Source: Candidatus Bathyarchaeota archaeon
GTDB lineage: Archaea; Thermoproteota; Bathyarchaeia; 40CM-2-53-6
Assembly (NCBI GenBank): GCA_005882955.1
Contig: VBBB01000107.1
Span: forward strand, 1-6,767
Reading direction: 5' to 3'
Length of the DNA stretch: 6,767 nt
The notes beneath the pieces were generated by a model. The model saw only the letters and a list, made by a program, of their open reading frames with translations. It had not been told where the DNA came from and searched no databases. A program made the translations under genes and the position numbers. Below, piece after piece: positions 1 to 5,380 of this stretch. The first letter of the stretch is position 1. The number at the start of each line of letters is the position of its first letter.

Positions 1-261
1 GCCTGCATTATGCACCGTCGCCTGGATTTTCTTCTCGTTCCGGACAATGCCCGTGTCAGTCATAAGCTTCTTCACATCCTTGTCAGAAAACCGTGAAACT
101 TTGCTGATTGAGAATCCGGCAAAGGCCTTCTGGAAGTTAGGCCATTTGTTTTCGATCACTTTCCAGTTGAGGCCTGCAGTGAAGAGTGACCTTGTCATGC
201 GCTCAAAGTATTCGTCGTCGTTCTTCGGCGGTTTAGCATTCCAGTTAGGAGACACGGACAT
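1..261 (-). CDS. Tag-like DNA-3-methyladenine glycosylase I family protein (partial, C-terminus outside window)
   Basis: Reading the minus strand from the ATG at 261 gives 87 residues that stay open to the window edge, so the C-terminal half is missing. Residues 19-87 resemble the N-terminal helical core of the methyladenine glycosylase (Tag) family: FERMTRSLFTAGLNW (19-33), then KAFAGF (45-50), FSDKDVKKLM (58-67) and GIVRNEKKIQATVHNA (71-86). Family members remove alkylated bases such as 3-methyladenine in base excision repair. Two hallmarks of E. coli Tag are absent: the N-terminal zinc-binding Cys/His region, and the base-recognition Glu (E38 in E. coli), whose aligned position here is Ser25. 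This points to a divergent, zinc-free subfamily, so the substrate is uncertain. The gene diverges from the CoA-binding-protein gene. A TATA-like box at 277-287 suggests a leaderless mRNA starting near the ATG. Confidence 0.85.
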   Translation of the reverse strand, partial: MSVSPNWNAKPPKNDDEYFERMTRSLFTAGLNWKVIENKWPNFQKAFAGFSISKVSRFSDKDVKKLMTDTGIVRNEKKIQATVHNAG

Positions 262-276
262 TCTTGAGACAGTCTA

Positions 277-287
277 CATATTTATGG
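277..287 (-). promoter_or_regulatory. TATA box for the Tag-like glycosylase gene
   Basis: The minus strand reads CCATAAATATG here. Its centre lies about 21 bases upstream of the ATG at 261. Archaeal TATA boxes sit about 25 bases before the transcription start, so the mRNA would begin at or next to the start codon. No Shine-Dalgarno sequence is visible, which fits a leaderless transcript. The call rests on position and A/T content only. Confidence 0.5.
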
Positions 288-356
288 ACTTTGAATTCGA
301 AAGCCCTCGGCTCCAAGCCTTTTTTTACCTTGGGAGCCACATGGTCTCTATCTGAA

Positions 357-800
357 ATGTCTGTTACAAAGGCTCCAACCGCAACCGTTTCTCCAAGAGA
401 CACTCTAAGAAAATACAAGACGATAGCGGTTGTGGGGGCTAGCAAGAATCCGCAGAAGGACGCTTACACTGTTCCTCAATTCATGAAAGATCATGGCTAC
501 TCGATCGTTCCGATAAATCCGACGGCTGATGAGATTGTTGGTGAGAAAGCCTACCCGAGTCTGGTGGATCTCCCCGCGGATTTAGCAAGCAAAGTGGAAA
601 TTGTGGATGTCTTTCGGCCAAGCGAAGAGCTTCCTCAGGTGGCTCAACAAGTTGTGGATTTTCACCGGAAGTATGGAAGACCGTTTGTCTTCTGGGCTCA
701 GCTAGGACTAGAGAACGAGGAAGCTAAACAGATTCTGTCGAAGAATCAGATCCCGTACGTCATGAATGCCTGTTTGAGGATCGTTCAGAGAACGATATAG
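357..800 (+). CDS. CoA-binding domain protein (YccU/CoA_binding_2 family)
   Basis: This 147-residue protein is a single Rossmann-like CoA-binding domain. The nucleotide-binding start is IAVVGASKNPQKDAYTV (23-39), followed by HGYSIVPINPTADEIVGEKAYPSL (46-69), which is the typical strand-loop with the conserved NP. The C-terminal part FVFWAQLGLENEEAKQIL and YVMNACLRI matches the family pattern of WMQLG followed by a conserved cysteine (Cys139). The length of about 140 residues is normal for the stand-alone family. Such proteins bind CoA or acyl-CoA, but their physiological role is not established. The start at 357 is preferred because the conserved domain begins about 20 residues later; an upstream in-frame start at 264 would add sequence unlike the family and run through the divergent promoter. 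No Shine-Dalgarno is seen. A weak T-rich box at 320-327 could serve as the TATA element. The gene converges on the DUF1512 gene with a 49-base gap. Confidence 0.9.
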   Translation: MSVTKAPTATVSPRDTLRKYKTIAVVGASKNPQKDAYTVPQFMKDHGYSIVPINPTADEIVGEKAYPSLVDLPADLASKVEIVDVFRPSEELPQVAQQVVDFHRKYGRPFVFWAQLGLENEEAKQILSKNQIPYVMNACLRIVQRTI

Positions 801-849
801 CTCATCGCTGATTGGTTATGTCCGAATAGAAGCGTCGTTCTAGGTCGAG

Positions 850-1959
850 CTACGGTATTCCCATGGTGTTGCCTATGCCGGCAACAATTACGGTATCCCC
901 GGACTTGGAACTAGCCTGAATTGTGTTCTTGACTCGTCGAATTGCTTCGTCTACAGCCAGCCTGACCTGCTGAGTCATAGCCGAGATTGCTTCTTTGTTC
1001 GACATTTTTACAACTATGGCGATCATGGGAATGTGACGCTTGGAAGCACTCTGCTCGATGTGGTATCTGTCGACTCCGGGACCGCCAATAGCCGCGCCGA
1101 CGCCTTCGGCGACTTCTCCGCTGGGCTCACCCTCAAACTTGAGAGCTGCATCAACAGTCACGACGAGAGAGGGAGAGTTTTGCTCTATTAGTTTCTCGAC
1201 AGCAATTCCAGGCTTTCCAACGCTACCGCCTGGACCCTTAGCACGAACTAGGAGGAGGGTTCTGCCGTCTAGGCCCGTCTCATACATTATTGTGTCCTGT
1301 TCGATGTCTCGAGGCTGAGCGCCTTCGGCCATCTTGCTTGCGATTAGTGGCCCAATTCCGTCCCCTATCGGATTACCTTTGGCAAAAGCGTCTATTGCTG
1401 AGCTGTAAGCCTCTGCTTCTTCCATTATCTGAGGCATAGCCATCTGGAGTTGGTATAGTGCGAGGATTCCGCCCTGTTTGCGCGCTAGGAGGTAGAAGTG
1501 GCGGACCACTCTGTACATTTGATCCGCGCCGATGGAGATTTCCATCTGGTTGGAGAGTGTGTTAACCTCGGCATCCGTTGCCCCCGTAGCAATGCTCTTG
1601 ACCTCAGTTCTGAGATTATCGTCGTAGGTGTCGAGAACGTGCTCGAGTTTGCCCACAATTCCAGAAGGGTCCATGCTTACGGGCTGAATGGCGAACGACC
1701 CGGTCAATCTGTCAATGCGAGACTCAACGGCTTTCTGGTCGCCCTTGAATCGAAGGGCTGAGCTGAGAACACTATCGTGCGCTGCCTTTCGGAGTCTCTC
1801 TAGCTTGCCTAGATTCCGTTTCACGCCAACAAGCATCATGCTCACCTGGATTCGCTGTCCGTAGAACATTAGGACGATGAAAGATCCGAAGTATGCGAGC
1901 TGGATGATACTGCTGACGTCTATAAGGGCCATTGTTAGATCAATACTCCGTTCCGACAT
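850..1959 (-). CDS. DUF1512-type archaeal membrane-anchored protein
   Basis: This 369-residue protein has one hydrophobic segment near the N-terminus (about residues 17-34). A basic and helical stretch follows (about 40-130), then a large soluble domain. The C-terminal half has glycine-rich turns such as RAKGPGGSVGKPG and GAAIGGPGVDRYHIE (about 287-301), then strands IPMIAIVVKMS and DTVIVAGIGNTMGIP at the extreme end. The overall length and the closing glycine-rich pattern match, from memory, the archaeal family DUF1512, whose function is unknown. The topology suggests a membrane-tethered cytoplasmic domain. The glycine-rich loops might bind a nucleotide or phosphate, but no standard P-loop is present. 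The ATG at 1959 lies 60 bases after the stop of the HtrA-like gene on the same strand, so it may be the last gene of that transcript; a weak AT-rich stretch near 1990 could be its own promoter. Confidence 0.75.
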   Translation of the reverse strand: MSERSIDLTMALIDVSSIIQLAYFGSFIVLMFYGQRIQVSMMLVGVKRNLGKLERLRKAAHDSVLSSALRFKGDQKAVESRIDRLTGSFAIQPVSMDPSGIVGKLEHVLDTYDDNLRTEVKSIATGATDAEVNTLSNQMEISIGADQMYRVVRHFYLLARKQGGILALYQLQMAMPQIMEEAEAYSSAIDAFAKGNPIGDGIGPLIASKMAEGAQPRDIEQDTIMYETGLDGRTLLLVRAKGPGGSVGKPGIAVEKLIEQNSPSLVVTVDAALKFEGEPSGEVAEGVGAAIGGPGVDRYHIEQSASKRHIPMIAIVVKMSNKEAISAMTQQVRLAVDEAIRRVKNTIQASSKSGDTVIVAGIGNTMGIP

Positions 1960-2019
1960 ATACGCGTTGCTTCGACCGACAGCATGTTGAAAATCGACGG
2001 TTTCTCGATGCTTATCATC

Positions 2020-2935
2020 TTATCGTCTCTGGACGGTTTGCAAAGGGGTCTCCTGGAGCAGTAGTCTGGTCACTCTTTTGGTTCCGGTTCTGATGAAGCG
2101 GAGATCCACTTCTTCGCTGATGGCGTGTTTGGAGAGGGCTGAGAGCACGTCTTTCATCTGGTTGATCGTTTGGGATCCAATGCCGATTATGACGTCTCCG
2201 ACCCGTAGTCCGGACCGGTATGCGGGCCCTCTGGCGTCCACCTCAACAACTAACACTCCCGAGTCAGCGGGGAGGTCGTATCTTCTGGCAAGTGCCTCGT
2301 TAAGGGTGGTTCCATAGATTCCCAGCCAGGGTCGCACAACTCGCCCTTTCTCCCGGATCTGTTGCATTACCCATTTGATCGTGTTGACTGGAATGGCGAA
2401 CCCGACGCCTTGGGCGTAGGGTATCATGGCGGTGTTCATTCCGATGACGTTTCCGCTGATATCGGCGAGTGGCCCTCCGCTATTTCCTGGGTTGATCGCG
2501 GTGTCTGTCTGGATCAGCCCTTCAAAGATGAAATCGGCACCCGGCAACGGTCTGCCTAGTGCGCTTACGACGCCTAACGACACCGTTGGTCCCCCTTGGA
2601 GTCCAAGTGTGTTTCCGATTGCTAGGGCGAGTTGTCCGACTCTCAACATGCACAACCGCAATATCGGTGGATGGATCGCTTCCGACGACCTCTCCTACAA
2701 ACGAGCGTCCGTCTTTGAGATGAATCTGAACCTTGGCGGCTCCATCTATGACATGATTATTCGTAATGACGTATCCCTTCGAGTCGATAATTAGTCCGGA
2801 GCCTTTTCCTTCGATTGGTACAACGCCGTATGCAAAATCGCGTGTTACTCTGACGCTGTCGATGCTGACTACGCTCTCGCTGAGCTTTTCGACCGCTCCG
2901 GTGATCTGGCTCTCTAGGGATGTGAGTATTGACAT
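2020..2935 (-). pseudogene. HtrA/DegP-like serine protease with PDZ domain, broken by internal deletion and frameshift
   Basis: Two adjacent minus-strand frames together make an HtrA-type trypsin-like protease plus one PDZ domain. The first frame (from ATG at 2935) holds GKGSGLIIDSKGYVITNNHVIDGA with catalytic His61, then STDIAVVHVE with catalytic Asp91. Around 2642-2646 the match jumps to the next frame, which continues LRVGQLALAIGN, the catalytic Ser in INPGNSGGPL (Ser codon 2479-2481), VGFAIPVNTI, and a PDZ domain from about RPWLGIYG to the stop at 2020. The His-Asp spacing of 30 equals that of DegP, but the Asp-Ser interval is only 184 bases. The usual xxLPxAxLGDSxK segment is absent. The 5' part read alone runs off-frame to a stop at 2522. 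No signal peptide is visible, so a cytoplasmic enzyme is likely. The ATG lies two bases after the PPOX gene stop, a clear operon. The fault could be a true mutation or an assembly error. Confidence 0.85.
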
Positions 2936-2937
2936 GT

Positions 2938-3306
2938 TTAGAGCCCCCAGCTTGTCTTTCCGACGGGCTTGATCCTCACATAGAGGTAGTTTCCTTTTTC
3001 TTGCGATTCTGCTTCTCCAGTTATCTCGACGCCTCTAGGGACCCACTTTGTCGGCGAGTCCACATCGTCTACTAGTAGAGTTACCTTGCTATTCGGTGAC
3101 ACATCCTGGAATCGTTCGCTGTACTTGAGGTTCCAGCCGCTAAGGTAGAAGTAGGCGCCGTCAAATTCGAAGAGTACAGGCATAATATGCGCCTGAGTAT
3201 CTGAACATACGAAGGCAAGCCTTCCGAGACTTCTCTCCATGAGATACCGAAGCTCCTTCTCTGTGAAGTCGGCCCCGGTTGTTCTTCTCGTCCTCTGGGT
3301 CATCAT
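2938..3306 (-). CDS. PPOX-class (split-barrel) flavin- or F420-dependent oxidoreductase family protein
   Basis: This 122-residue protein has the pyridoxamine-phosphate-oxidase-like split barrel in small form. FTEKELRYLMERSLGRLAFVCSD starts the domain, IMPVLFEFDGAYFYLSG gives the central strands, and NSKVTLLVDDVDSPTKWVPRGVEITGEAE followed by VRIKPVGKTSWGL is the signature tail of PPOX-class F420-dependent proteins. Relatives bind FMN, F420 or heme, and the cofactor cannot be told from this sequence. The region between GEAE and VRIKP is about ten residues shorter than I expect for the family. Start choice: ATG codons at 3306 and 3303 are adjacent; a TTG at 3318 is also in frame. The TATA box at 3338-3344 would place transcription start near 3315, just before the ATGs. 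The gene heads the operon with the HtrA-like protease and diverges from the HxlR regulator, a common arrangement for a regulator and its target. Confidence 0.85.
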   Translation of the reverse strand: MMTQRTRRTTGADFTEKELRYLMERSLGRLAFVCSDTQAHIMPVLFEFDGAYFYLSGWNLKYSERFQDVSPNSKVTLLVDDVDSPTKWVPRGVEITGEAESQEKGNYLYVRIKPVGKTSWGL

Positions 3307-3336
3307 TTTCTCTAACAAGTCATAGCCTCAGTCGGG

Positions 3337-3345
3337 CTTATATAC
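3337..3345. promoter_or_regulatory. Probably bidirectional TATA box between the PPOX gene and hxlR
   Basis: The sequence CTTATATAC reads as a good archaeal TATA box on both strands (GTATATAAG on the minus strand). Leftward it predicts a start near 3315, just upstream of the PPOX ATGs at 3306/3303. Rightward it predicts a start near 3367, just upstream of the hxlR Shine-Dalgarno. It overlaps one arm of the inverted repeat at 3343-3369, so a protein bound there would be expected to block or alter both promoters. Confidence 0.65.
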
Positions 3346-3369
3346 TTGGTAGTCGTAGCAAACCAAGTA
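3343..3369. promoter_or_regulatory. Inverted repeat, candidate HxlR operator
   Basis: TACTTGGT (3343-3350) and ACCAAGTA (3362-3369) are perfect 8-base inverted arms with an 11-base spacer. The arms overlap the TATA box and the probable hxlR transcription start. TACT/AGTA dyads recall operators of HxlR/DUF24-family redox regulators such as YodB. The right arm is part of a 10-mer that recurs upstream of doxX. That the neighbouring HxlR protein binds it is inference. Confidence 0.6.
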
Positions 3370-3406
3370 GGTGCGAATTACTTGAGTAAGTTAACCCCGG
3401 TTGACC
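3362..3406. repeat. Promoter module copy 1: ACCAAGTAGG box and GTTAACC/GGTTGAC palindrome
   Basis: ACCAAGTAGG lies at 3362-3371, and a near-palindrome with arms GTTAACC and GGTTGAC (one mismatch) lies at 3390-3406. Both elements recur upstream of doxX at exactly +2036 bases, at 5398-5407 and about 5426-5442, and the TATA boxes match in spacing too. The palindrome overlaps the first codons of hxlR if its start is at 3382, so these bases may serve both as code and as regulatory site. Confidence 0.6.
3369..3373 (+). promoter_or_regulatory. Shine-Dalgarno supporting the TTG start of hxlR
   Basis: AGGTG is a five-base match to the archaeal consensus GGAGGTGAT and lies eight bases before TTG at 3382. 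It decides the start in favour of 3382 over the upstream TTG at 3346, which has no such site and overlaps the TATA box. The AGG is shared with the ACCAAGTAGG box. Confidence 0.5.
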
Positions 3407-3792
3407 AGGACATAACAAAAGAGCAGTCTGAGGAGTGCCACCTGCTTCACTCTGCCTGGAACGACCTCACCAAGGTGTGGACCCTTCCGGTCATCCATGC
3501 TCTGAGCCTCAAGCAGCCAGCTCGATTCAATGAGCTTAAGCGAAGAATCCAGAATATTAGCGCAACGAGTCTCGCGGAGAGGCTGAACGAGCTGGACCAG
3601 AGAAAAGTGATAGAGAGAAAGGTATACCCCGAGACCCCGCCACGGGTCGAGTATGCGCTTACGAAGAAAGGGGTGGAGCTCTCGGTGATCCTCGGTACTC
3701 TGGCGGAGTGGGTCATGAAATGGGACAAGCCATCGACCAACAGCGTTCGAGCCAATGATGAGAAGGTTCGAGCCTCAGCGCGTTCTAAATAG
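3382..3792 (+). CDS. HxlR-family winged-helix transcriptional regulator
   Basis: The protein has 136 residues from the preferred start. The HxlR/DUF24 winged-helix core is clear: W..L..VWTLPVIHALSLKQPARFNELKRRIQNISATSLAERLNELDQRKVIERKVYPETPPRVEYALTKKG is the family's usual order of helices, recognition helix (around SATSLAERL) and wing (PPRVEYALT). These proteins act as dimeric DNA-binding repressors or activators, many of them sensing quinones, aldehydes or oxidants through one N-terminal cysteine. Here the only cysteine is at residue 19, just before the core, which fits such a sensor. Start: there is no in-frame ATG. TTG at 3382 has AGGTG (3369-3373) eight bases upstream and leaves the divergent promoter free; TTG at 3346 would extend the protein through the inverted repeat and TATA region. 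It diverges from the PPOX gene and ends five bases from the aIF1 stop. Confidence 0.88.
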   Translation: MSKLTPVDQDITKEQSEECHLLHSAWNDLTKVWTLPVIHALSLKQPARFNELKRRIQNISATSLAERLNELDQRKVIERKVYPETPPRVEYALTKKGVELSVILGTLAEWVMKWDKPSTNSVRANDEKVRASARSK

Positions 3793-3797
3793 GCGAT

Positions 3798-4109
3798 CTA
3801 GTAGATTTCGATATGGTCTTCAGCGAATCCCATCTTTACTAGTTCGTCCTTCATTCTGCTACGGTGGTCCCCTTGCAGCATTATCACACCCTCTTTTGAA
3901 GTTCCACCAGTCGCTAAACGGGCCTTCAGCCTATGGGCAACTTCGTCGAGTGACCGTCCAGTCTTGGGCAATCCCTGCACGATCGTCACGGGTTTTCCCC
4001 ATCTTCGAAACTCTACCCTGACGACGAGATGAGTTTCGCTCTTGTCCAGCTCCTTTAGAGCCGCGTTAAAGTCGAAATCCTCGCTCAAACTCTCTGTCAA
4101 ATGCTGCAC
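3798..4109 (-). CDS. Translation initiation factor aIF1 (SUI1/eIF1 family)
   Basis: This 103-residue protein carries the SUI1 domain. Residues 29-45 (VVRVEFRRWGKPVTIVQ) form the first strands and basic loop, LDEVAHRLKARLATGGTSKEGVIMLQGDHRSRMKDELVKMGF (54-95) matches the family signature LAxxLKxxxACGGTVKxGxIxLQGDHRxxVxxxL, and the tail DHIEIY is typical. The factor binds the small ribosomal subunit and helps select the start codon. The start is GTG at 4109; TTG codons at residues 4 and 8 are alternatives. The N-terminal CxxCGLP segment seen in many archaeal homologues is absent, replaced by an acidic stretch (SEDFDFNAALKELDKSE), so this may be a divergent or second aIF1 copy. It lies 52 bases after the metalloprotease gene on the same strand and converges on hxlR. 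Confidence 0.9.
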   Translation of the reverse strand: MQHLTESLSEDFDFNAALKELDKSETHLVVRVEFRRWGKPVTIVQGLPKTGRSLDEVAHRLKARLATGGTSKEGVIMLQGDHRSRMKDELVKMGFAEDHIEIY

Positions 4110-4161
4110 TGGGGGGCCATTAGTTCTTTTCGGCGATTTCCAGGAACTGGCGCAGATAATC

Positions 4162-4893
4162 TTAAGCCGTCATATCTTCTCTTAAGTTCTGAAGCAAATT
4201 GCGAAAATACTCGAAGCGCCCCGCGACACGGGGCGATATTTGGGACAAGAAACTCTTGTTTGCCTGTTCGGCTCGACCGCCAGTATCTTCCACTCGATGC
4301 CTCGCCATTTGTGCGATTGCCCGCGCGTTGTGCGTCATGATCGACGCGTTGATCCAACCGTCCATTACAGCATCCCGTGACTTAGCAGGCTCATCCTTCA
4401 CCCAGTCTTGAAGGAATCTGGTCATCTGGTCCGACGCCATTATCGGCGAATTGCGAAGGACCTTGAACGAGATATCATCGGCGTACAGGTCCTGAATGTC
4501 GTTGAGTAGGTCGTGGATAATTTTCTGTTGATAGTCACGTAGGACGACCTTCTTGCCAAGATTGTCGATCGCCTCTTCCAAGATCTGACCATTGTGGGAA
4601 GAATGGTTCGTCTGTATTCTGTAGACATGCGACATTTCATGAACCAGCAGTCCCTCTAGCAGTCCAGATCCTACGGCTCCACCAGACACAACTATCGTAA
4701 AGTTGCCTCCCTGGGGCATTGTATATCCCATGAACGGGAGCTTCGGATCGACGACAACTTCCACGTTAGGACCGATATCGAAGCCTGCCTTCTTCATCAT
4801 CTCGATAGCTGTCTTCCGAGCCTTCCGAACTGATTCCTCGGCACCTTCGCTGTTCTCGAGTCTCTGAGAGGTTGAGGTCTTCGCACTAGCCAT
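4162..4893 (-). CDS. HEXXH-motif zinc metalloprotease-like protein, archaeal, function unknown
   Basis: This 243-residue soluble protein has the zincin motif HEMSH at residues 85-89 inside GLLEGLLVHEMSHVYRIQTNHSSHNGQ. His85 and His89 would bind zinc, with Glu86 as catalytic base. A second conserved-looking acidic patch, NDIQDLYADD (131-140), lies about 45 residues later and may supply the third ligand. The N-terminal 20 residues are polar and low in complexity, followed by a helix and a strand pair (VEVVVDP, FTIVVSGGAV). No signal peptide or membrane segment is visible, so it should be cytoplasmic. From memory it resembles an archaeal uncharacterised family with HE(M/L)SHVYR and DLYADD motifs (possibly DUF5781), which I cannot verify. 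The ATG lies ten bases after the doxX stop, so the two genes are probably co-transcribed. The substrate is unknown. Confidence 0.75.
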   Translation of the reverse strand: MASAKTSTSQRLENSEGAEESVRKARKTAIEMMKKAGFDIGPNVEVVVDPKLPFMGYTMPQGGNFTIVVSGGAVGSGLLEGLLVHEMSHVYRIQTNHSSHNGQILEEAIDNLGKKVVLRDYQQKIIHDLLNDIQDLYADDISFKVLRNSPIMASDQMTRFLQDWVKDEPAKSRDAVMDGWINASIMTHNARAIAQMARHRVEDTGGRAEQANKSFLSQISPRVAGRFEYFRNLLQNLREDMTA

Positions 4894-4903
4894 GGGGGTC
4901 GTT

Positions 4904-5293
4904 TCACAGTCCGATCAGATGGTCGATCGAGAAGGTTCCGCCGCCTAGGAATGTAAGGGCGAGGGCTGCTAGGAGGAGTGTTATGTCAATTTCTAAACCG
5001 CCTTGGTACTTCTTCTTGATCTTTGTCACTGACAGCCAGGTTGTGGATAGCATCCAGAGTGCGGAGAGAAAGGCGATGATTGGAGTTAGTATGCCGAGAA
5101 TCAGTCCGAGCCCACCGAAGAATTCGACGACTCCTGCAAATGGAACCAGGGCTACGGGCATTCCCATGCTTTTCATCCAGCCTTTTGCTTGTTCATTCGG
5201 TTTGAGCTTTGGATATCCGTGAATCATGAACGCGGATCCGATTGCAAGCCTTAGGATGATGGACGCGAGATCCACGAATTGGGCGAATAGCAT
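4904..5293 (-). CDS. DoxX-family membrane protein
   Basis: This 129-residue protein has four hydrophobic segments (about 6-25, 47-70, 71-90, 102-118), the standard DoxX layout. Family motifs are LRLAIGSAFMIHGYPKL (14-30), FAGVVEFFGGLGLILGILTPI (52-72), and the final helix ending GGGTFSID (117-124). DoxX proteins are small membrane proteins linked to quinone or thiosulfate oxidation (the DoxD/DoxA type in Acidianus) and, in bacteria, to oxidative or quinone stress. Here the exact role is not known. The ATG at 5293 has GAGGAG (complement of 5305-5310) eleven bases upstream. A 157-base intergenic region separates it from the Rieske gene and holds a TATA box, a perfect inverted repeat and a copy of the hxlR promoter module, so this gene very likely heads its own regulated transcript with the metalloprotease behind it. 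Confidence 0.92.
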   Translation of the reverse strand: MLFAQFVDLASIILRLAIGSAFMIHGYPKLKPNEQAKGWMKSMGMPVALVPFAGVVEFFGGLGLILGILTPIIAFLSALWMLSTTWLSVTKIKKKYQGGLEIDITLLLAALALTFLGGGTFSIDHLIGL

Positions 5294-5349
5294 TACTGTC
5301 TATTCTCCTCTTGTTTCTTGTTTGGCGTTTCGTGAATATTGTTCATCAT

Positions 5350-5368
5350 ACTCGTAGACGCTACGAGT
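5350..5368. repeat. Perfect inverted repeat at the predicted doxX transcription start
   Basis: Arms ACTCGTAG (5350-5357) and CTACGAGT (5361-5368) are perfect 8-base complements around a 3-base spacer ACG. The repeat sits 6 to 24 bases downstream of the TATA box, across the predicted start (near 5351). It could be an operator placed to block polymerase, or a hairpin at the very 5' end of the mRNA leader. It has no equivalent perfect dyad at the PPOX promoter, although the AGTC at its edge is shared. Confidence 0.6.
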
Positions 5369-5372
5369 CCAT

Positions 5373-5380
5373 GTTATAAA
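5373..5380 (-). promoter_or_regulatory. TATA box of doxX
   Basis: The minus strand reads TTTATAAC, a strong archaeal TATA box. It predicts transcription start near 5351 and a leader of about 55-60 bases, which agrees with the presence of a Shine-Dalgarno before doxX. Its distance to the upstream ACCAAGTAGG box is identical to that at the PPOX promoter. Confidence 0.65.

Noticed and set aside
264..356. In-frame upstream extension of the CoA-binding protein
   Set aside because: The extra 31 residues do not resemble the family, and the stretch holds the divergent promoter for the Tag-like gene.
801..849. Possible tRNA or terminator between the convergent CoA-binding and DUF1512 genes
   Set aside because: The gap is too short for a tRNA, and no hairpin with a T-run is visible.
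2642..2661. Programmed frameshift or a genuine two-protein split in the HtrA-like gene
   Set aside because: No slippery heptamer is visible at the join, and a conserved segment of roughly 13 residues is missing, which frameshifting alone cannot restore. An ATG at 2647-2649 could start the second half, but the Asp and His would then be on a separate chain.
2426..2794. Open frame on the plus strand opposite the HtrA-like gene
   Set aside because: It is antisense to strongly conserved protease sequence and gives a composition with no recognisable motif.
3447..4021. Open frames antisense to hxlR and to the aIF1 gene
   Set aside because: Both overlap well-supported genes on the opposite strand and contain low-quality, Ser/Leu/Arg-rich translations typical of shadow frames.
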